Shown here: positions 46,681 through 59,846 of the stretch, piece after piece
Layout of the letters: each line of letters begins with the position of its first letter
Numbering within the stretch: position 1 is the stretch's first letter
NCBI GenBank assembly: GCA_020698575.1
Contig: CM036257.1
Location: forward strand, 21,219,520 to 21,283,519
Direction: 5' to 3'
Length of the DNA: 64,000 nucleotides
DNA from: Bostrychus sinensis
Lineage: Eukaryota > Chordata > Actinopteri > Gobiiformes > Eleotridae
The notes under the pieces: model-generated
The model's database searches: none
What the model was told of the DNA's origin: nothing
What the model saw: the letters and a program-made list of their open reading frames with translations, nothing else
Translations under genes and position numbers: made by a program

Positions 46681-47215
46681 GTGCATTGTTATTGTTAGCG
46701 CTACTCTTCACATTTTCTCATTGGCTAGAATTTGCCGATTAGGTTTAATAATACCTGAAAATACTATTGGCATTTGCTCTTGGCATCACGTCTTTTTCTC
46801 CTTTAGAAAGAGTACTTGAGATTCCTTCGAATACCAATGAATCAAAGTTTGGGTCTGAATTGAATATGATCCTTTTTCAATCTGCATTTATTCATTTTCC
46901 TCAGACGTCTTTTAACCTCGAAGCTTCACTGAGCCTTAGGACAGGGAGACATCTAGAGGAAGGGGGACGTGAGGGGAATAAGTCGCTGGTCAGAATTGGA
47001 AATACCTGTTTGTCTTTGTGCTATTGAAAGAATGAATTGTATTGTCAAGTCCTACAAGGTTTTACCACCTGTATGAGTCATGTCTTCATCTCTCGCTGTC
47101 TACGCCTCAGTTGAAGCAGTTGTTTTCTGCTCATGCGTGGATCGTGTTAAGACTTTGTGTAACTCACTCTATGGATCCTATTGACCACCTGCACATGTCC
47201 TGACAAACGTGTCCA

Positions 47216-47934
47216 ATCGGCGTGACGTCAGCAGGGTCCCGACAAAGGAAACGCCTGCCTCTCTCGTTCAGTCGAAGTGATGTCATTGAAGGGGGTGTGA
47301 GGTTGGCCGAGGGTTTATTGAGCTTGACGTTTCATTACCAAGAGACGTATGACCACTTGCACCGGTCAATACCAGGACACAGAGAAGGGGGCAGCGGGGG
47401 CTAAATAACCTGCAACACGTGCGACTTGTTGTGCTGCCATCTGAGAGGGAGCTGGAGTGAATTGCTTGGAGAGATGCAGATAGAAAGCCATGGGGAAAGG
47501 CGGCGTGTTGGTGCATGCTGATGGGGATTGGAGCGCTGCAGAATCCTGAATCCAGCCGGTGGAGAGTCCGCATCCTGGTTTTGCGGCGCTCTGTGGGAGC
47601 CTGTGGAACATGCAGCTCGCGCCGCTGCCTGGCACTGCAGCAGTGGAGGAGTAAATGCAGAGCTCACCGCTGCTCCAGCTGATCCACAGCAGCCACAGCC
47701 CGGCAGACTGCTCCCCGCTCAGCCTCCCCTCTCCTCCTCCTCTTCCTCCTCCTCCACCACCACCTCCTCTTCCTCCTCCACCTTCTCCTCCTCCGTTCCT
47801 CTGAGGGCTCTGCAAATCCTAACGAGAAAGGAACAGAAAAACAAGAGGAGAAAACCCCTTTCGGTCCACAGAAAGTCACCGCGTGAAGACACACCACATA
47901 TGTGCTCCAATGTCTCCAGAACATAGACCAAGGT
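47216..47934 (+). promoter_or_regulatory. GC-rich promoter with CRE palindrome and candidate first (non-coding) exon
   Basis: A perfect CRE, TGACGTCA, lies at 47223-47230. About 47400-47934 is the most GC-rich block of the right half, with a TCC/CTC run (47725-47800), and ends with CATAGACCAAG followed by the donor GTAGGA at 47935. No long family-like protein is seen, so this is read as a 5' UTR exon of a rightward gene whose coding exons lie beyond the window. Orientation rests on the donor site. Confidence 0.45.
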
Positions 47935-50014
47935 AGGACCGCTCATTATTAGTCTGTATTTGGGATTCTGGGTTCATTTTCTGTGCAATCTCGTATGAGC
48001 GTTATTTAACAGGTAGATGAGAAGTTGAGCTGATTGGCATTCCTCGCAGTGATTTTTAAATACCAACATTTATCTCATGACAATCACATGTGTGTTCAGT
48101 TTCAGATGAAAAACCTCAGCCTCTCTTGTCCCTTAATCACGCCAAACAGCGTGTGTGTTCATATGTGTGTGACAGAATTTGGCAGGATGGGAGGGTTTGC
48201 TCCTCGGCCAGGCTTCTCAACCAGCATCAAGGGGATTTTAATCTTTACAATGTGGCCAAATAGCTTTCCATCTATCTTCTTATGTCCGTTCACGTCAGGC
48301 TGAAGATACCGGAGCGTTTCCTTTTCATTATGACAATAGCTAAAGATTATGTAATCATTTTTATTGATTCATTCGGCTGTTAAGTGAGAAAACCCCTTTC
48401 GCCTTTGAATGCTGTACTGGTCATAAATAAGATATGTGAAAGGGGTACTCAGGGTAACATTGCGGGGTAGATGGGGATAGGACAGCAGAGCAGGTGGAAT
48501 GAGAACTTACCCATTCACTCCTGTTGGACAACGCTGTGATGTCTTTCAGATGCCACAAGCTGTCAGTCACATGTCGAGTTTTAAGCCGGTGATCTAATGA
48601 AGACGGTTCACACACACACCCTTTAAAATGGCATAATAGGAGATGAGCTGGTGCTGCCGCAATATTAGGATCCTGCATTCTGCTGCTGGACCGGGCTTCA
48701 GTGGATTTCTATGGAGCGTGTCTTGGTTCATTCATGTACTGTAACAGGCGCTAGTCCTGGAAAAGATAAAAGGAGCATTTGAAATATTTTATGTAGCTAT
48801 ATACTCTTGCATTTAGATGAAGGAGAATGGTGTGGGAGAGATGACTCTCTTTACTCCTGGAAACATTATTCAGTGAAACATGCTTACAGCAGATCTGAGC
48901 ACACCTTTAGTCAGCTGTGGACTGAACTAGGCTGCCTCTATGTGTAGCTCGGTGTCTGACTCAGGTGGTCGTTTGTCATTTGTTGCATTGGGATGCAGAG
49001 GAGGATCTCAGTAGAGCAAAGCTTTCCTCGGCTCTGGGGCTATTTTTTCCACTGTGCTTTGATTCTTCAGCAGAAACTGTAGCATCATTTAACAAGCCTT
49101 TTTACCACTGTCTTTTGATACATAATGACACTACAGACTGCTGTGCTAAAAGCAGGCATCAGAAAGGCTAGTAATGATGACCAGTGATTCTACCTAGTCT
49201 CAGTTCAAGGAGTAATATACCATTTGGCAAAGGGGCTGCTTGTCCTCACTGACACTGAAGACGCACGGCGCATGCACAATATTCAGATCACACAGAGATA
49301 CTGTAAGCAGCAGTAAATGTTCCAGGTAGGCGATGCTATGAATGTCAGTATATACAGCCTCAGTGAAAGAATCTAGTGCCGGGCCCTACAACTTTGGGCC
49401 TTATGCCACAGGACTGTGGTCAGTTAAGCGCAGGGTTAACATTTAGAGACATACATAAGATCCGTGGGCTTGATATCTGTACTAGCCATTATTGATATGT
49501 ATCTCTAGCCTTCCCATGTTAATGTGGGTTGTCTTTTGGCACTCTGTATATTGTTGATTACTAGCAAAATGTATATCCTATGTTCTCTATTTCGGAAATC
49601 CAATGTAACTTTACTGTCTAGGTGTGAACCAGTGCTGGTTCTACACATTTGGGGACCCTACGCAAGATAGGATTGGGGGCCAATCCTCTCAATCATTTTG
49701 TAAAGGTAAACTTGACACAGTATACCTTTTATTTCTTTATAACACTGTTTTTTTTCTAGCACAAAGTTTATGAATGGTTTAATTTTTGACTTGCAAACTT
49801 TACTAACTCAACACTAGGGGCCCCAAGTAAACAGGCAGTAAAAACCCTTAATAGCGTTGGTCTCCAATTTCAGATTAACTCTGAATGGAAGTAGAAAGTT
49901 GAAAAAAATACATATATTGTCAACACACAAAAAACAAAACAAAAAACAAAACAAAAAAGTCAATCAAATATGTAGACATTGCTAGAGTATGCAGTCGCTC
50001 ACTTTTCATATAGG

Positions 50015-50085
50015 AAGGGCCCTGGTATGAACCCCTGGTACCAAAGTCTGATTACTTCTCGTTCTATCCACTGCCCCAACATGAA
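50015..50085 (-). mobile_element. tRNA-like SINE head, minus strand
   Basis: The reverse complement reads GGGGCAGTGGATAGAACGAG, then a B-box-like CAGGGGTTCATACCAGG. Short and without a recognisable tail. Confidence 0.45.
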
Positions 50086-51647
50086 AAGTTTAAAAAAGGC
50101 TCAAATCTGTGACTGTGCATGACCCATTGTAAAAAATTGAATCCAAACCTGGCGGGAAGACATAAGGAACCCACGGTCACATATGTCTGTGGTGATCTTG
50201 AGTCACTGATCAATACTTTACACCTTGGGATAGGACTGGTTTGTTGCAAGGTTGTGTTTAAACTGTCTCCAATGCAGTATTGGAATGAGGAAATTATGCA
50301 GTGATGTTTGAGTCGATCCCTTTCACAAAAGGTCTGTTCTCCTGGGAAGTTGAAGGCGCTCATTAAATTGTGTCTTCTGCAGTGAGCGGCACCACAGTCC
50401 AGGAGAGTGTCAGGATAAGAGTCATTACCGAGCAGTGAAATAAATGACAAGTGAGCCTATAGTTGTCTGTAATCCAGAGTTAGGCTTTAGACTGCAGTTG
50501 ACAAGTGTAAGGAAAGTTGAATTGTGACATTTTGCTATAATAGCAGTGGGTCCTTTGAGAAGCAACCCTGACAAATTGGTTATTTTTTCCATTCTTTATG
50601 CCCGTAACTGAATTTGGATCCTTTTTGGTTAACAGAAAGCCATGTCCAAGGTCCCCTGTAGCAGAAAGCTGGTGTTTAATTACGAGAATGTGCAAATCAA
50701 TCATCTGACACAGTTTATGAAAAGCCTAATTTGTTTGCCCACACTTCCAGCCCGAGACGGTTTGTTTGTTTTTCGGATAAAAAAGGCGCAGTACAGCTGT
50801 CTGTCAGTGGCATCTTCCCCCCCCCCCCCCCCCCCCTCGTTGTTTTACTGCGGAGGGTTTGGAGGTCAGGTTGAAATGATTTAGCAGCCATTAACGGACC
50901 GGCCAATTCATTAGCGAGTGCAGATCAGGACAACCACAGGACTACGGCGAGTTTAAAAATGAAAGTGGTACCGAGAGCGTAATCAATCCAGTTTTACCTT
51001 TCCACTGCCTTTTAAACAGTCACCGCATTTTCTCATCTTATCAGCTGTCAGCTTGTGTCTTCTGTGAAACTCGCTCGTCTGCAGGTTGTTAGCAATGAGT
51101 CACAGATAACACTATGTATGGCTCTATTATAGATAGACTCAATTCATTACATTCACTACATTTAGGCCACTTTATCATCTTCACTAGCATTGCCCGCTTC
51201 TAGTCCTGGCTGAATTTAGCTCAACTTTAGTCCCAGATTTAGTCCTATTAAGTTACAAATAGAGCCATGAGTTCAGTCCTGGTTAAATGCTAATTTAGCC
51301 TAGCATAATCTCTCCTTATTTAGTTCTGCTTTTTCCATGTTTTACCGACGTTTTAGTCCTGGGCTGAATTCTGTTCATCGTTAGTTTAATCCCAAAGTGA
51401 TAGTGGGCTGGGATCAGCTCTGGATTAGACAGAGGTATTGTCCAACAGCACTACAACACCTGGATAATGCAGTTTACTGTTGGACTTCTGTTGCAGGTGC
51501 ATGGTTTATTGACACAGAACGACGTTCAGCAGCACTAAGTGAACAAGCAGAACAACATGAAGACCACAGTTTGAAGCAATACTTCCACTTCTTTTGGCAT
51601 TGTCCAAGTGTTCTCTGCTTGTAAATGTTTAAACAGTGTAGTATGTG

Positions 51648-52365
51648 GTTGTAGTCAAGACTGTACTAATCGAGACCAAGACCAGACCAAGTCCTGAGTG
51701 AACAGAGACCAAGACAGTTGTTTTAAGACCAAGACTTTCATGGTTCGAAACCAAGTTGAGACTGAGACTTTTAAGGACCGTGACAGAGTCGAGTCCGAGG
51801 CCAAGACCAAGCCAAAGGTTGAGAGCAAGCCCTGTGAACTATCAGTACATCAAGGGGAAAAGTAAAATATTTGGGTGGGGCCTTTCTGTGTGGAGTTTGT
51901 GTTCTCCCCGTGTCTGAGTAGGTTTCCTTCGGGTGCTCCAGTTTCCTCTAGCACTAAAAACCTGTACTATAGGTCCTCCATGAGGCCAGGACTCCCCTGC
52001 AAAAGAGATTCTAATCTCAGTAGGACTTTCTTGGTTAAATAAAGGTTAAAAAAAGTGATTCAAAAACATAAATGTTATTTTATGATAATGTGATAATATG
52101 ATAATTGTAATGATCTAATGCAACTGACTCCTCAAACAAACAGAGAAATTTTTTCCCCCTGATTCTTCTAATGTGCGAATCTAATGACTCCAAAATTATG
52201 AAGAAGCATTTTCATATAATTGGTTGGTAAATAAAATCTCAGAGACCACCACATCTGAGACAAGATAAGACCGAGTAAAACTGCAGCCTGTACAAAAGAC
52301 TGTACAAAAACGGTCTCAAGACCAGTTTTAAGACCAAGACCAGTCTCAGGCGCTACAACATTAGT
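51648..52365. repeat. GACCAAGAC low-complexity repeat, copy 2, split by a LINE tail
   Basis: 51655-51845 and 52280-52365 consist of GAGACCAAGACCAGACCAAG-type units, inverse to 37240-37640. Between them lies a separate LINE-type tail and unique AT-rich sequence. Confidence 0.5.
51873..52050 (+). mobile_element. L2-type LINE 3' tail
   Basis: TGTGTGGAGTTTGTGTTCTC, GTTTCCTTCGGGTGCTCC and the end AAAGAGATTCTAATCTCAGT plus TTGGTTAAATAAAGGTTAAA match the conserved 3' end of fish L2/Maui-type elements. Confidence 0.7.
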
Positions 52366-55299
52366 ATGTGGTTTAGTACTTGGTTCAGTCCAGTAGGAAT
52401 GATTTTTCCTCTTTCCTCTAAGGGGGTCTTTTCCCTTGCAGGGGTGCCAAAGCAAAATTACTTTTCTCCTACCCTGCAATGATTTGCATATTGATTTAGC
52501 AAGTTTTTCTGCTTTTTGATGGAATGTTCTCCATGTATCCGGGCTTGGGACAGGCACAAAAAGTGAACTAGCTTGAGACCCTTGATGGTTGGATTTAATT
52601 GAACCAGTAGAAGCAAATGCAGATTACATGTAGCTGCATTGTGTCTGCCATCTTGGTAATGGCACCAGTCCTGTGATATTTTACCCTGTCTACACTGTTG
52701 CCTTTTATTTTGCTGCAGCAGTGACCCCGGCCCCCCCACTGGAATCATTTGAGTTTCATGCCATTATCTTAATGTTTCCTGGCCACCTGATGTTCACTCC
52801 TGAGGTAGGACGAGGCGAGCGCAAATGGATAGAAATAACCAGGGCCGCACTTCCGGGTGTTTAATCCTGCTGCGGCGCTCGCTACAACACCATGTTAGGT
52901 AGTGGTGGAGAAAAGTGAGTGGGCGTGGGGAGTGGGTAGAGGAGCAAATAGGAGTTTGAATATGGAGAGCTTTTCAGAGGCGGATGAGCTGGAAATTGGC
53001 AGAAAGAGCATGATTGATACAGTTTATTACTTCACTGAGAACATGTGTGCTCGCGCTTCTAGCATCTGCTATAAACCGTAATGTCAGGAAATTGAATGTT
53101 GAATAGTTCCTACATGTTTTGACACAATAAAAAACACTTAATTAGATTTGGAAAAATTAACCGTCACTGCTATTTAGGCAATTCACAAAAGGGAAGTTTT
53201 CTTTATATTTTTTGATTAAGTTAATAACTAAACTGAATCCTATTTTGAGCAGTTTAGTTTTTTTCTGGAAAATATAAAAAGCATGAAAATTAAGTTGGAA
53301 GAAATCTGTAATATTAAACTGGCAAGAAATTATTACATTAGCTACAATGGTATAAAATGGCTTTGATTTTTTAAAATCTGTTCTATAAAAAGAACCAGTC
53401 TGGGCTCTAAGGCCTTAAGTTGGATTTACAATGTGAAATGAATGTACGCCACTGAAAAACTGCCAATAAACCATCTTTGGAAAGACAACCATGCAGAAAA
53501 CAAAAATGAGTACTAAAACTCGGTAAAGAATCTGATGTAATTTGTTCTAAGCCATTCAGGTTTTGAGAAAGACTCCTGGATGGATTCCTATCCCTAACCC
53601 CGAAAATGTCTTCAACTCTATAAACCACGTCCAAATGAATCCGAGAAATAAAGCATAGCACAAAGCTCACTCCAATTTAAATCTGGTCAGTGAACTATGT
53701 GAGAGGAAAAAGAAGATAACTTTGTTCACCCTAATTGCAGTGGTATGTGATGTGATTATATGGTTAGAGGCTTTGCGGTACTTTACTATCTACTTCATAA
53801 AAAGCCCTCGTCGATGCTTGTTTAAGTCGCCGTGGGGCATTGATTGCGTCGAGCATGAGGAAACCCCTCAACCATCCAGGTGAGACTGCGTGTTGCTGGT
53901 GCAATTAATAATGGAATCAGCTGCATGGTGTGTGGTGCAGTTTGCCTTCTCTAATGAGGACCGGATGCCTGATCCTCGGTGGCTGACAGTAGCGGGATAT
54001 GCAGCCTGTTTCCATGGAGATACTCAGGAGCTGTAGCTGTTTTTTTTTTGTTTTTTTTAGTTCTTTTTTTTTTTTCACCCCCTTCCTTCTGCTGTACATT
54101 CCTCCGAACGCTGCCGCTTCACCAGAAATGGGCCAGGCTGCGTGGTTTCTCTCGGGCTCTCTCTCACACAACGCGTCAGTCGGTCGTAGTAGCTGCTAAT
54201 CTTGAATCCTGCAGAAGTTTGTATGTGCGTATGTGTGACTGTGGCTAAATTAACAGCCGTGCGTGCCACTCCGAGAGCTCATTGACAGCGAGCGTGTCTA
54301 TGAGAGCGGCTGTAACCATTTTTGTGTGTGTGTGCGTGTGTGTTGTGTACGTGAGATGGTGATTCAGACCGATGGAGAGGAGAGAGACAGAAACAGAAGG
54401 TTAAAGGACACAAAGATCTAACGAATACATAAACGGTGGTTAATTGGAAACAACCTAATCTCAGATTTCACCAACCCAACTTTCAATCTCTGTCCTTTAT
54501 TTAAACAAAATTTGTGACATGATCTTATGAATGAATAAATAAAGACAGAGGTGCTAACCTTTAATAATTAAAGGTAGCCGACAAAATGTTTAAGAGCTAG
54601 CAGGGGCAAAACTGTAAATAAAACTTGGTCCAGTCAAGATAAATCAACATTTATGAGCTATAAATTGGGAGTATGGACATGCTACATCTGGATAAATGTT
54701 ATGGAGCAGTGGAGTCTTTTATAACAAAATGTGGGCAATAAAAAAACAAATAAATATATTACAAGTTACAAGAAATCTCATGGCTTTTGTCTAAGAGTGG
54801 TTTACTGTGCATCATAAATGTCACTACATGTAATAAGCTTGATTAATCCATCTAACTGGACTTCTGTCTGTCCTCAAAGCTCCTTTCAGGTTTACACTGC
54901 ATTCTTGCCATAGTCCGACTAAGAGACTGTATTATTCATTCTAATCAGACCTGGACATAGTATTTAATTGCATGCAAGTCTAATCATAGTCAGACTGAGG
55001 CTTGAATTTCTTTACTTACATGTTATGTTACCATGCTGTGGCTTGCCTGAGGCTGCCATCCACACCCTCTCCACACTCCTGGGGTTGCTTACAAGGTGAC
55101 CAAGGTGACAAGTGATTCTTGGGCAGACAAAAGGCAGCTGCAGGGCCAGAGTGGTCAGAAATAGCCTCAAAAAGGATCCTTGTTACTTGGCTGAATGATG
55201 CAGTGCAGACTTGAGCAGAGGGCTCCAGCTGTCTGTGGAGGCCAGGGCAATCCCTGTAGCAACAGAAGAGTCTTGTTTTCATAATAAAAGATTAAAATA

Positions 55300-55470
55300 G
55301 CAGGGGTCTTGACTAATAGTACTACCTTTAATCCACTGCTGCTACTACTGTACGACCACCACTGATGCTACTTGTTGGTGCTACTACTGCTATGACTGTG
55401 ACTGCTACAACTACTAACAGTAATACTGCCAATTCTACTTCAACTATGACTAGTACTACTGTTGTTGCTA
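55300..55470. repeat. ACT/TAC trinucleotide array
   Basis: Imperfect CTACTACTG/ACTGCT units similar to the arrays inside TAC-MITEs, but without a clear inverted end. Confidence 0.55.
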
Positions 55471-55680
55471 GTTGGGTGGCAGTCGCTCAGTCAGTAGAGA
55501 TGTTTGCCCACAAACCCAAAGGTTGCCGATTTGATCCCCACTACCGGCTTTGTATAGTGTTGTTGTGGCTTCAGAAGTTGCTTACCACTGTCGAGTGTGG
55601 CTGAGGGATTAATGAACACAATTGTAAAGCAACTTTGAGTGCCTAGAAAAACACAATATAATGCATTTGTAGTGGCTCCT
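55471..55680 (+). mobile_element. tRNA-derived SINE with L2-like tail
   Basis: TGGCAGTCGCTCAGTCAGTA (A box), AGGTTGCCGATTTGATCC (B box) and the tail AAAGCAACTTTGAGTGCC followed by AAAACACAATATAATGCA give the complete architecture of a fish SINE. Confidence 0.75.
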
Positions 55681-55683
55681 TTA

Positions 55684-56182
55684 TACACTATATTTCTAAA
55701 AGTATTAGCTCACCTGCCTTTACACGCATATGAACTTAAGTGACATCCCATTCTTAATCCATAGAGTTTAATATGACGTCACCCCACCCTTTGCATCTAG
55801 ATGTCTGACGTTCTCATCCAATGTCAGACACTGATGTTGGATGAGAAGGCCTGGCTCGCAGTCTTCGCTCTAATTCATCCCAAATGTGTTCTATCAGGTT
55901 GAGGTCAGGACTCTGTGCAACTTCTTCCACACCAAACTCACTCATCCATGTCTTTGTGGACCGTGCTTTGTGCACTGATGCAGTCATGTTGGAACAGGAA
56001 GTGGCCATACCCACAATGTTCCCACAAAGTTGGAAGCAAGGAATTGTCCAAAATGAGAAACATTCAGAGTTCCTTTCACTGGAACTAAGGGACCAAGCCC
56101 AGCTCCTGAAAAACAACCCCACACCATAATCCACATTCTGTTATTTGGGTGGGTGAGCGAATACTTTTGAAAATATAGTGTA
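55684..56182 (-). mobile_element. Deletion derivative of a Tc1-like transposon
   Basis: TA-flanked inverted ends TACACTATATTTCTAAAAGT and CTTTTGAAAATATAGTGTA. The minus strand encodes the transposase C-terminus (VHKARSTKTWMSEFGVEE; AQSPDLNLIEHIWDELERRL), including the PDLN-IEHIWDELE block before the catalytic Glu/Asp end. Only the last third remains, so the copy is non-functional. Confidence 0.85.
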
Positions 56183-57109
56183 CCTGAGCCCCACAGGCAA
56201 TACAATACAATAGCACCCCCCACAGGCCAACCACTTCACACATAGATTTGGGTCTTACAGCATTATTATAATTATTTTAAATACAGAAATGGCATAAATC
56301 AAAAACACATTTATAAAAACTACTTCTACAACTATGGTTACTTAGGGACTGCTACGACCTCTAAGGCTATATTACCAATGCAATACAATACAATCTTTTA
56401 CTAAAACTGTGAAATCTTTGTTACTTGGCCGAACGTTGCAGTGCAGACTTGAACAGAGGGTCCCTGCTGGATGTGGAGGCCAGGGCAATCCCTGTAGCAA
56501 CAGCTCTGCTAATCCTCGGGCTCTGCTCTGTCAATACGCAGCTGCATCCGTTTGAAGAGCAGATCCGCCCTTTGATTCATCAAGCATTTCGGGCCAGCTT
56601 TTTCGATGACACTGCCAAGTTTGTTAGAAAAAGCACACTCATTAATCCAGGCGAGATTAACCTTTTCTTTTTCATGCCCTATTCAAACTTTATTCATGAC
56701 ATTACTTATTCTTAAAGGGGAACAGTGCACAGAGCGCCTTTGCCATCACCGCACTTGTGAGAGGTGGCAATTATTATTTGATGAGCCAGCTAATTAGCAA
56801 TGTTAATCAAAATAAATAACCATGAACACTCCTAATGCCTCGCCAATTGTTTGATCACCAGTGTAAGAGTAACAATTTTGTGTTTTCCCCTTGGTAATGT
56901 TACCTTTAAATATGTTTGGATTTATTTTGTTTATATTTAATCAGGCAGTGCTTTTTGTTTTAGCAGCAGTATATGTAAACAGCTGGCGGGCATTAGGAAA
57001 TATTAACTTTAATTTGGACTTGTGTTCTTAGCTATCTTACACACTCACTGTGTGAAAGACAAATGCGTAAAAGTAATCAGCCAAATCATTAATTAAATAA
57101 AAATACAAA

Positions 57110-57600
57110 ACTATTAAATGCAAAGTTAAGTATTTTTATAACTGTACAGTAAAATGTAGTATTATGACTATTGCTATATCCAGAACTTCCACTACTAACA
57201 CTAATAATACTACTAATACTGCTGCCACTACTGCTAGTTCTACTACCCACCTGGATTGAAACGGAATGATTCCAGGTTAGTAGCAATAGTAGTAGTAGTA
57301 AAAGTAGTAGCAGTAGTAGTAGTAGTAGACTGTGAGGAGTGTGTTGCCTACTTTGCCACAAAGATATAAAAAATGTACTCAAGTAATCCTCAAAAATATA
57401 TTTTGAGTAATTGTTTCTAGGTTAAGTATTTTTATAACATATAACTGTACAGCAAAATCTACCAATATAATTATTGCTACTTCTGGAACTTCAACTACTA
57501 CTACTACTAACCTGGATTGAAATTCCAGTGATTCCAGGTTAGTAGTAGTAGCAGTAGTAGTAGTAGTAGATTGTGAGGTGAGTGTGTTACTGTACCTACC
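57110..57600. repeat. Tandem pair of palindromic TAC/GTA units
   Basis: Two diverged copies, about 57125-57340 and 57425-57600, share AAGTATTTTTATAAC, ACTGTACAG, a TAC array, a centre ACCTGGATTGAAA... GATTCCAGGTTAGTAG and an inverse GTA array, then TGTGAG(G/GT)GTGTTG. Each copy can fold into a long hairpin because ACT units on the left face AGT units on the right. Confidence 0.7.
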
Positions 57601-58779
57601 TATCTGTACCTGATATTTCAAATTTAAGTCACATTTTATCCTCACAAATATCTTTTGAGTAAACGTTTCTAGGTTTTTCACCACTGATTCTATGACAAAA
57701 TAATCTGCTTTTTGGATTGACTGGCTCTCTACCAACGTGGGCTTTTTCCAGTGACTCGTACACAGTCTGACTGACGCTCGCTTCTCCTCAGACTTGTCAT
57801 GCACCTAGAGTAACTTATTTAGCCGCTGAAAAGAGCAGCGTGACAAGCCAAATGACTAAGTGGAAGTGACATGAGCGTGCTCCACATAAAACTGATTGAT
57901 TGAAGCAAGCTGATTCTTGATGGGATATTTTCTGGCGTTTTATGAGAAATACTATGGAAACATACACTGGCTTTATTGACATGTTATTTTAATCAATAGG
58001 CCATCATGCATGAAATAGACCTGAGTCTGTGTGTTCTGGCAGGCGGTCTCTGAAGTGATTCATAGCAGATCGCGGGATGCGCAGTGAGCACCGTTGGCCT
58101 GTAAAGTAGCAGTGGTCTGTGTCTACGGCCCTCCGGGGAGCTCTTATAGGATCAGTACGAACGACCCACAAGAGAAGTGTGTGTGTTTGTGTGTGGGGGG
58201 ACACTAAGGTTAACACTAGACTCAGCCAGTGCCATGATACCTGCTGCGCGTTAATGGCCACAGTGTTGTGAGTCATGCCGGGTGGCGTGGCCTGCCAGGT
58301 GGTGCGTGTCCACACAGAGAAATCACAATGCTAATACCAATATGCTAAACGGGTCGCTAAAGGAGGGGCTAAAGAGTCACAGAGGGCACGAAATGGTAAC
58401 GTTATGATGGTGGTGGTGGCTGAGTTCAGGGAAGAGGAGCTTAAAACTGTCACTGTCACAACTTTCACTCTCTGTCAGCATCTTATATACATTGTGCCTT
58501 GGGCTCATTGTGCAGGTGTCTAGTCTAAACATATGTGAAATGCAGGGGATTATAATTATTATGGACATTCATCACAACAAGATAAAATGTATTCACTATT
58601 CAGAAGAGGTGGGAAAAATAAGTTTTCTGATCTTTAAAAAGATTCATATCGATTCAGAAAGCCTAATTATCGGACTAAAATTATTAAAGTAGGATAAGTT
58701 CAATACAAATCTTATCCTACTGGGTTGCAAAAAGTCAGCTCTGACAAATGCTAACAGAATTTGCTACTGCAAGGTATCA

Positions 58780-59185
58780 TCATCATCAAACTTTATTTCA
58801 GACGCTTACAGTCCATAACATAAAAAGAAAGAAGGCAAACAAACACATAGGAAGACACAGTAAAACACATTCATTATATAAACTATTGCACCAGTGATTC
58901 CACAGTCTAGAAAAGAACCTAACCGAGCTTTGTGTGGAATTGGTCAGAGTGTAAATAAAAGTTCATTCTCTAGTTTTGGTTTTTGGAGTAGAAAGTGTTT
59001 AAAATTACATTTCAGATATAAAACATACAATTAAAAAGATATATTGTTGAAGAATTAATGCTGACATGAACCAGGAGAGTGTCTTATGCATCGATGAATT
59101 TCTTTTGAATCGAATCATGGGCCTCTGAATCGAAATCGAATCAAATCATGAGATGCCCAAAGATTCCCAGCCCCGGTATTTACTG
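58780..59185 (-). mobile_element. LINE-type tail followed by an unidentified repeat
   Basis: The reverse complement of 58780-58815 ends in GTCTGAAATAAAGTTTGATG plus ATGATGA, a typical non-LTR 3' end. 59085-59175 has GAATCGAATC units and ends GATTCCCAGCCCC, resembling a decayed MITE. Confidence 0.4.
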
Positions 59186-59457
59186 TCAAAGAAATACCTT
59201 GACATAACAAACTAAGACCAGGACCTACACACTGTACTTTTATTTTACTTGATAGTATTTAATAGGGGAGATGGTCTGGGCAGTTACCTGGGAATGAAAG
59301 GCCTTGGGGAAGACCTAGGTTTTAGGATGTGCTGGAGCAACTGACTCTGTAAGAACAAGAGAAAGTGTCTGGGGAGAGGGAAGTCTTGGTATCGCTGTTA
59401 AAACTACTGCCCTTTGCCACCCTGTCCTAGATAGGTAGTAGAACATGGTATAATATA

Positions 59458-59846
59458 GGGTTGCACAATACATAAAAAAAAACATGATATTTGATAACTG
59501 TTGAAATTGTGATAACGATATTATTGGGATATTTTAATTTAAAGTTAAATTCACTTAAAGCAAAAATGTAAGTCGCTATATTCACAAGTCAAAACAGCGA
59601 CAAAATCAAAATATAACATGGACTAAACCAGGAATAAAACAAAGCTAAATTGTGTAAATTAAGGAAATGACCACTAAAACATTTTTATTTAGTGACAACA
59701 TGTTTTCGTTTCAGGCTCTGATAGGAAAATTATTCTTCAGTGTAAATCTCTGTCAGATGGAAGAGCATAGTGTTGTGATATATTTAGATACTTGTTATAT
59801 TGATATTGCAATAATGTTGATTTTGTGATATATTGTGCAGCTGTAG
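59458..59846. mobile_element. hAT-like MITE with GGGCTGCACAATAT-type ends, copy 1 (diverged)
   Basis: Ends AGGGTTGCACAATAC and ATATTGTGCAGCTGTA. The interior (GTGATAACGATATTATTGGG, CAAGTCAAAACAGCGACAAA, ACTAAACCAGGAATAAAAC, TCTCTGTCAGATGGAAGA) matches 61468-61917. Confidence 0.75.

Larger units (their letters stand above)
38900..47215. other. Long gene-free interval
   Basis: Apart from the repeats listed separately no convincing exon is seen. 43900-44250 is GC-richer with an ATG-initiated 15-codon frame (43935) and may be a promoter or enhancer. 44640-44746 ends in a donor-like AGGACTCAGGTAAGA and has a GTGAGTGACTCAGC (AP-1-like) motif. 44925-45125 carries decayed hAT-type sequence. 45650-46420 shows nothing recognisable. 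Confidence 0.4.

Noticed and set aside
47366..47946. Long frames in the GC-rich block, including a Gly- or Glu/Arg-rich run
   Set aside because: They arise from the TCC/CTC low-complexity tract and GC bias; frames on both strands are equally long, so coding is not supported.
50817..50836. Run of 20 cytosines as a G-quadruplex regulator
   Set aside because: A homopolymer is prone to length error and gives no functional evidence by itself.
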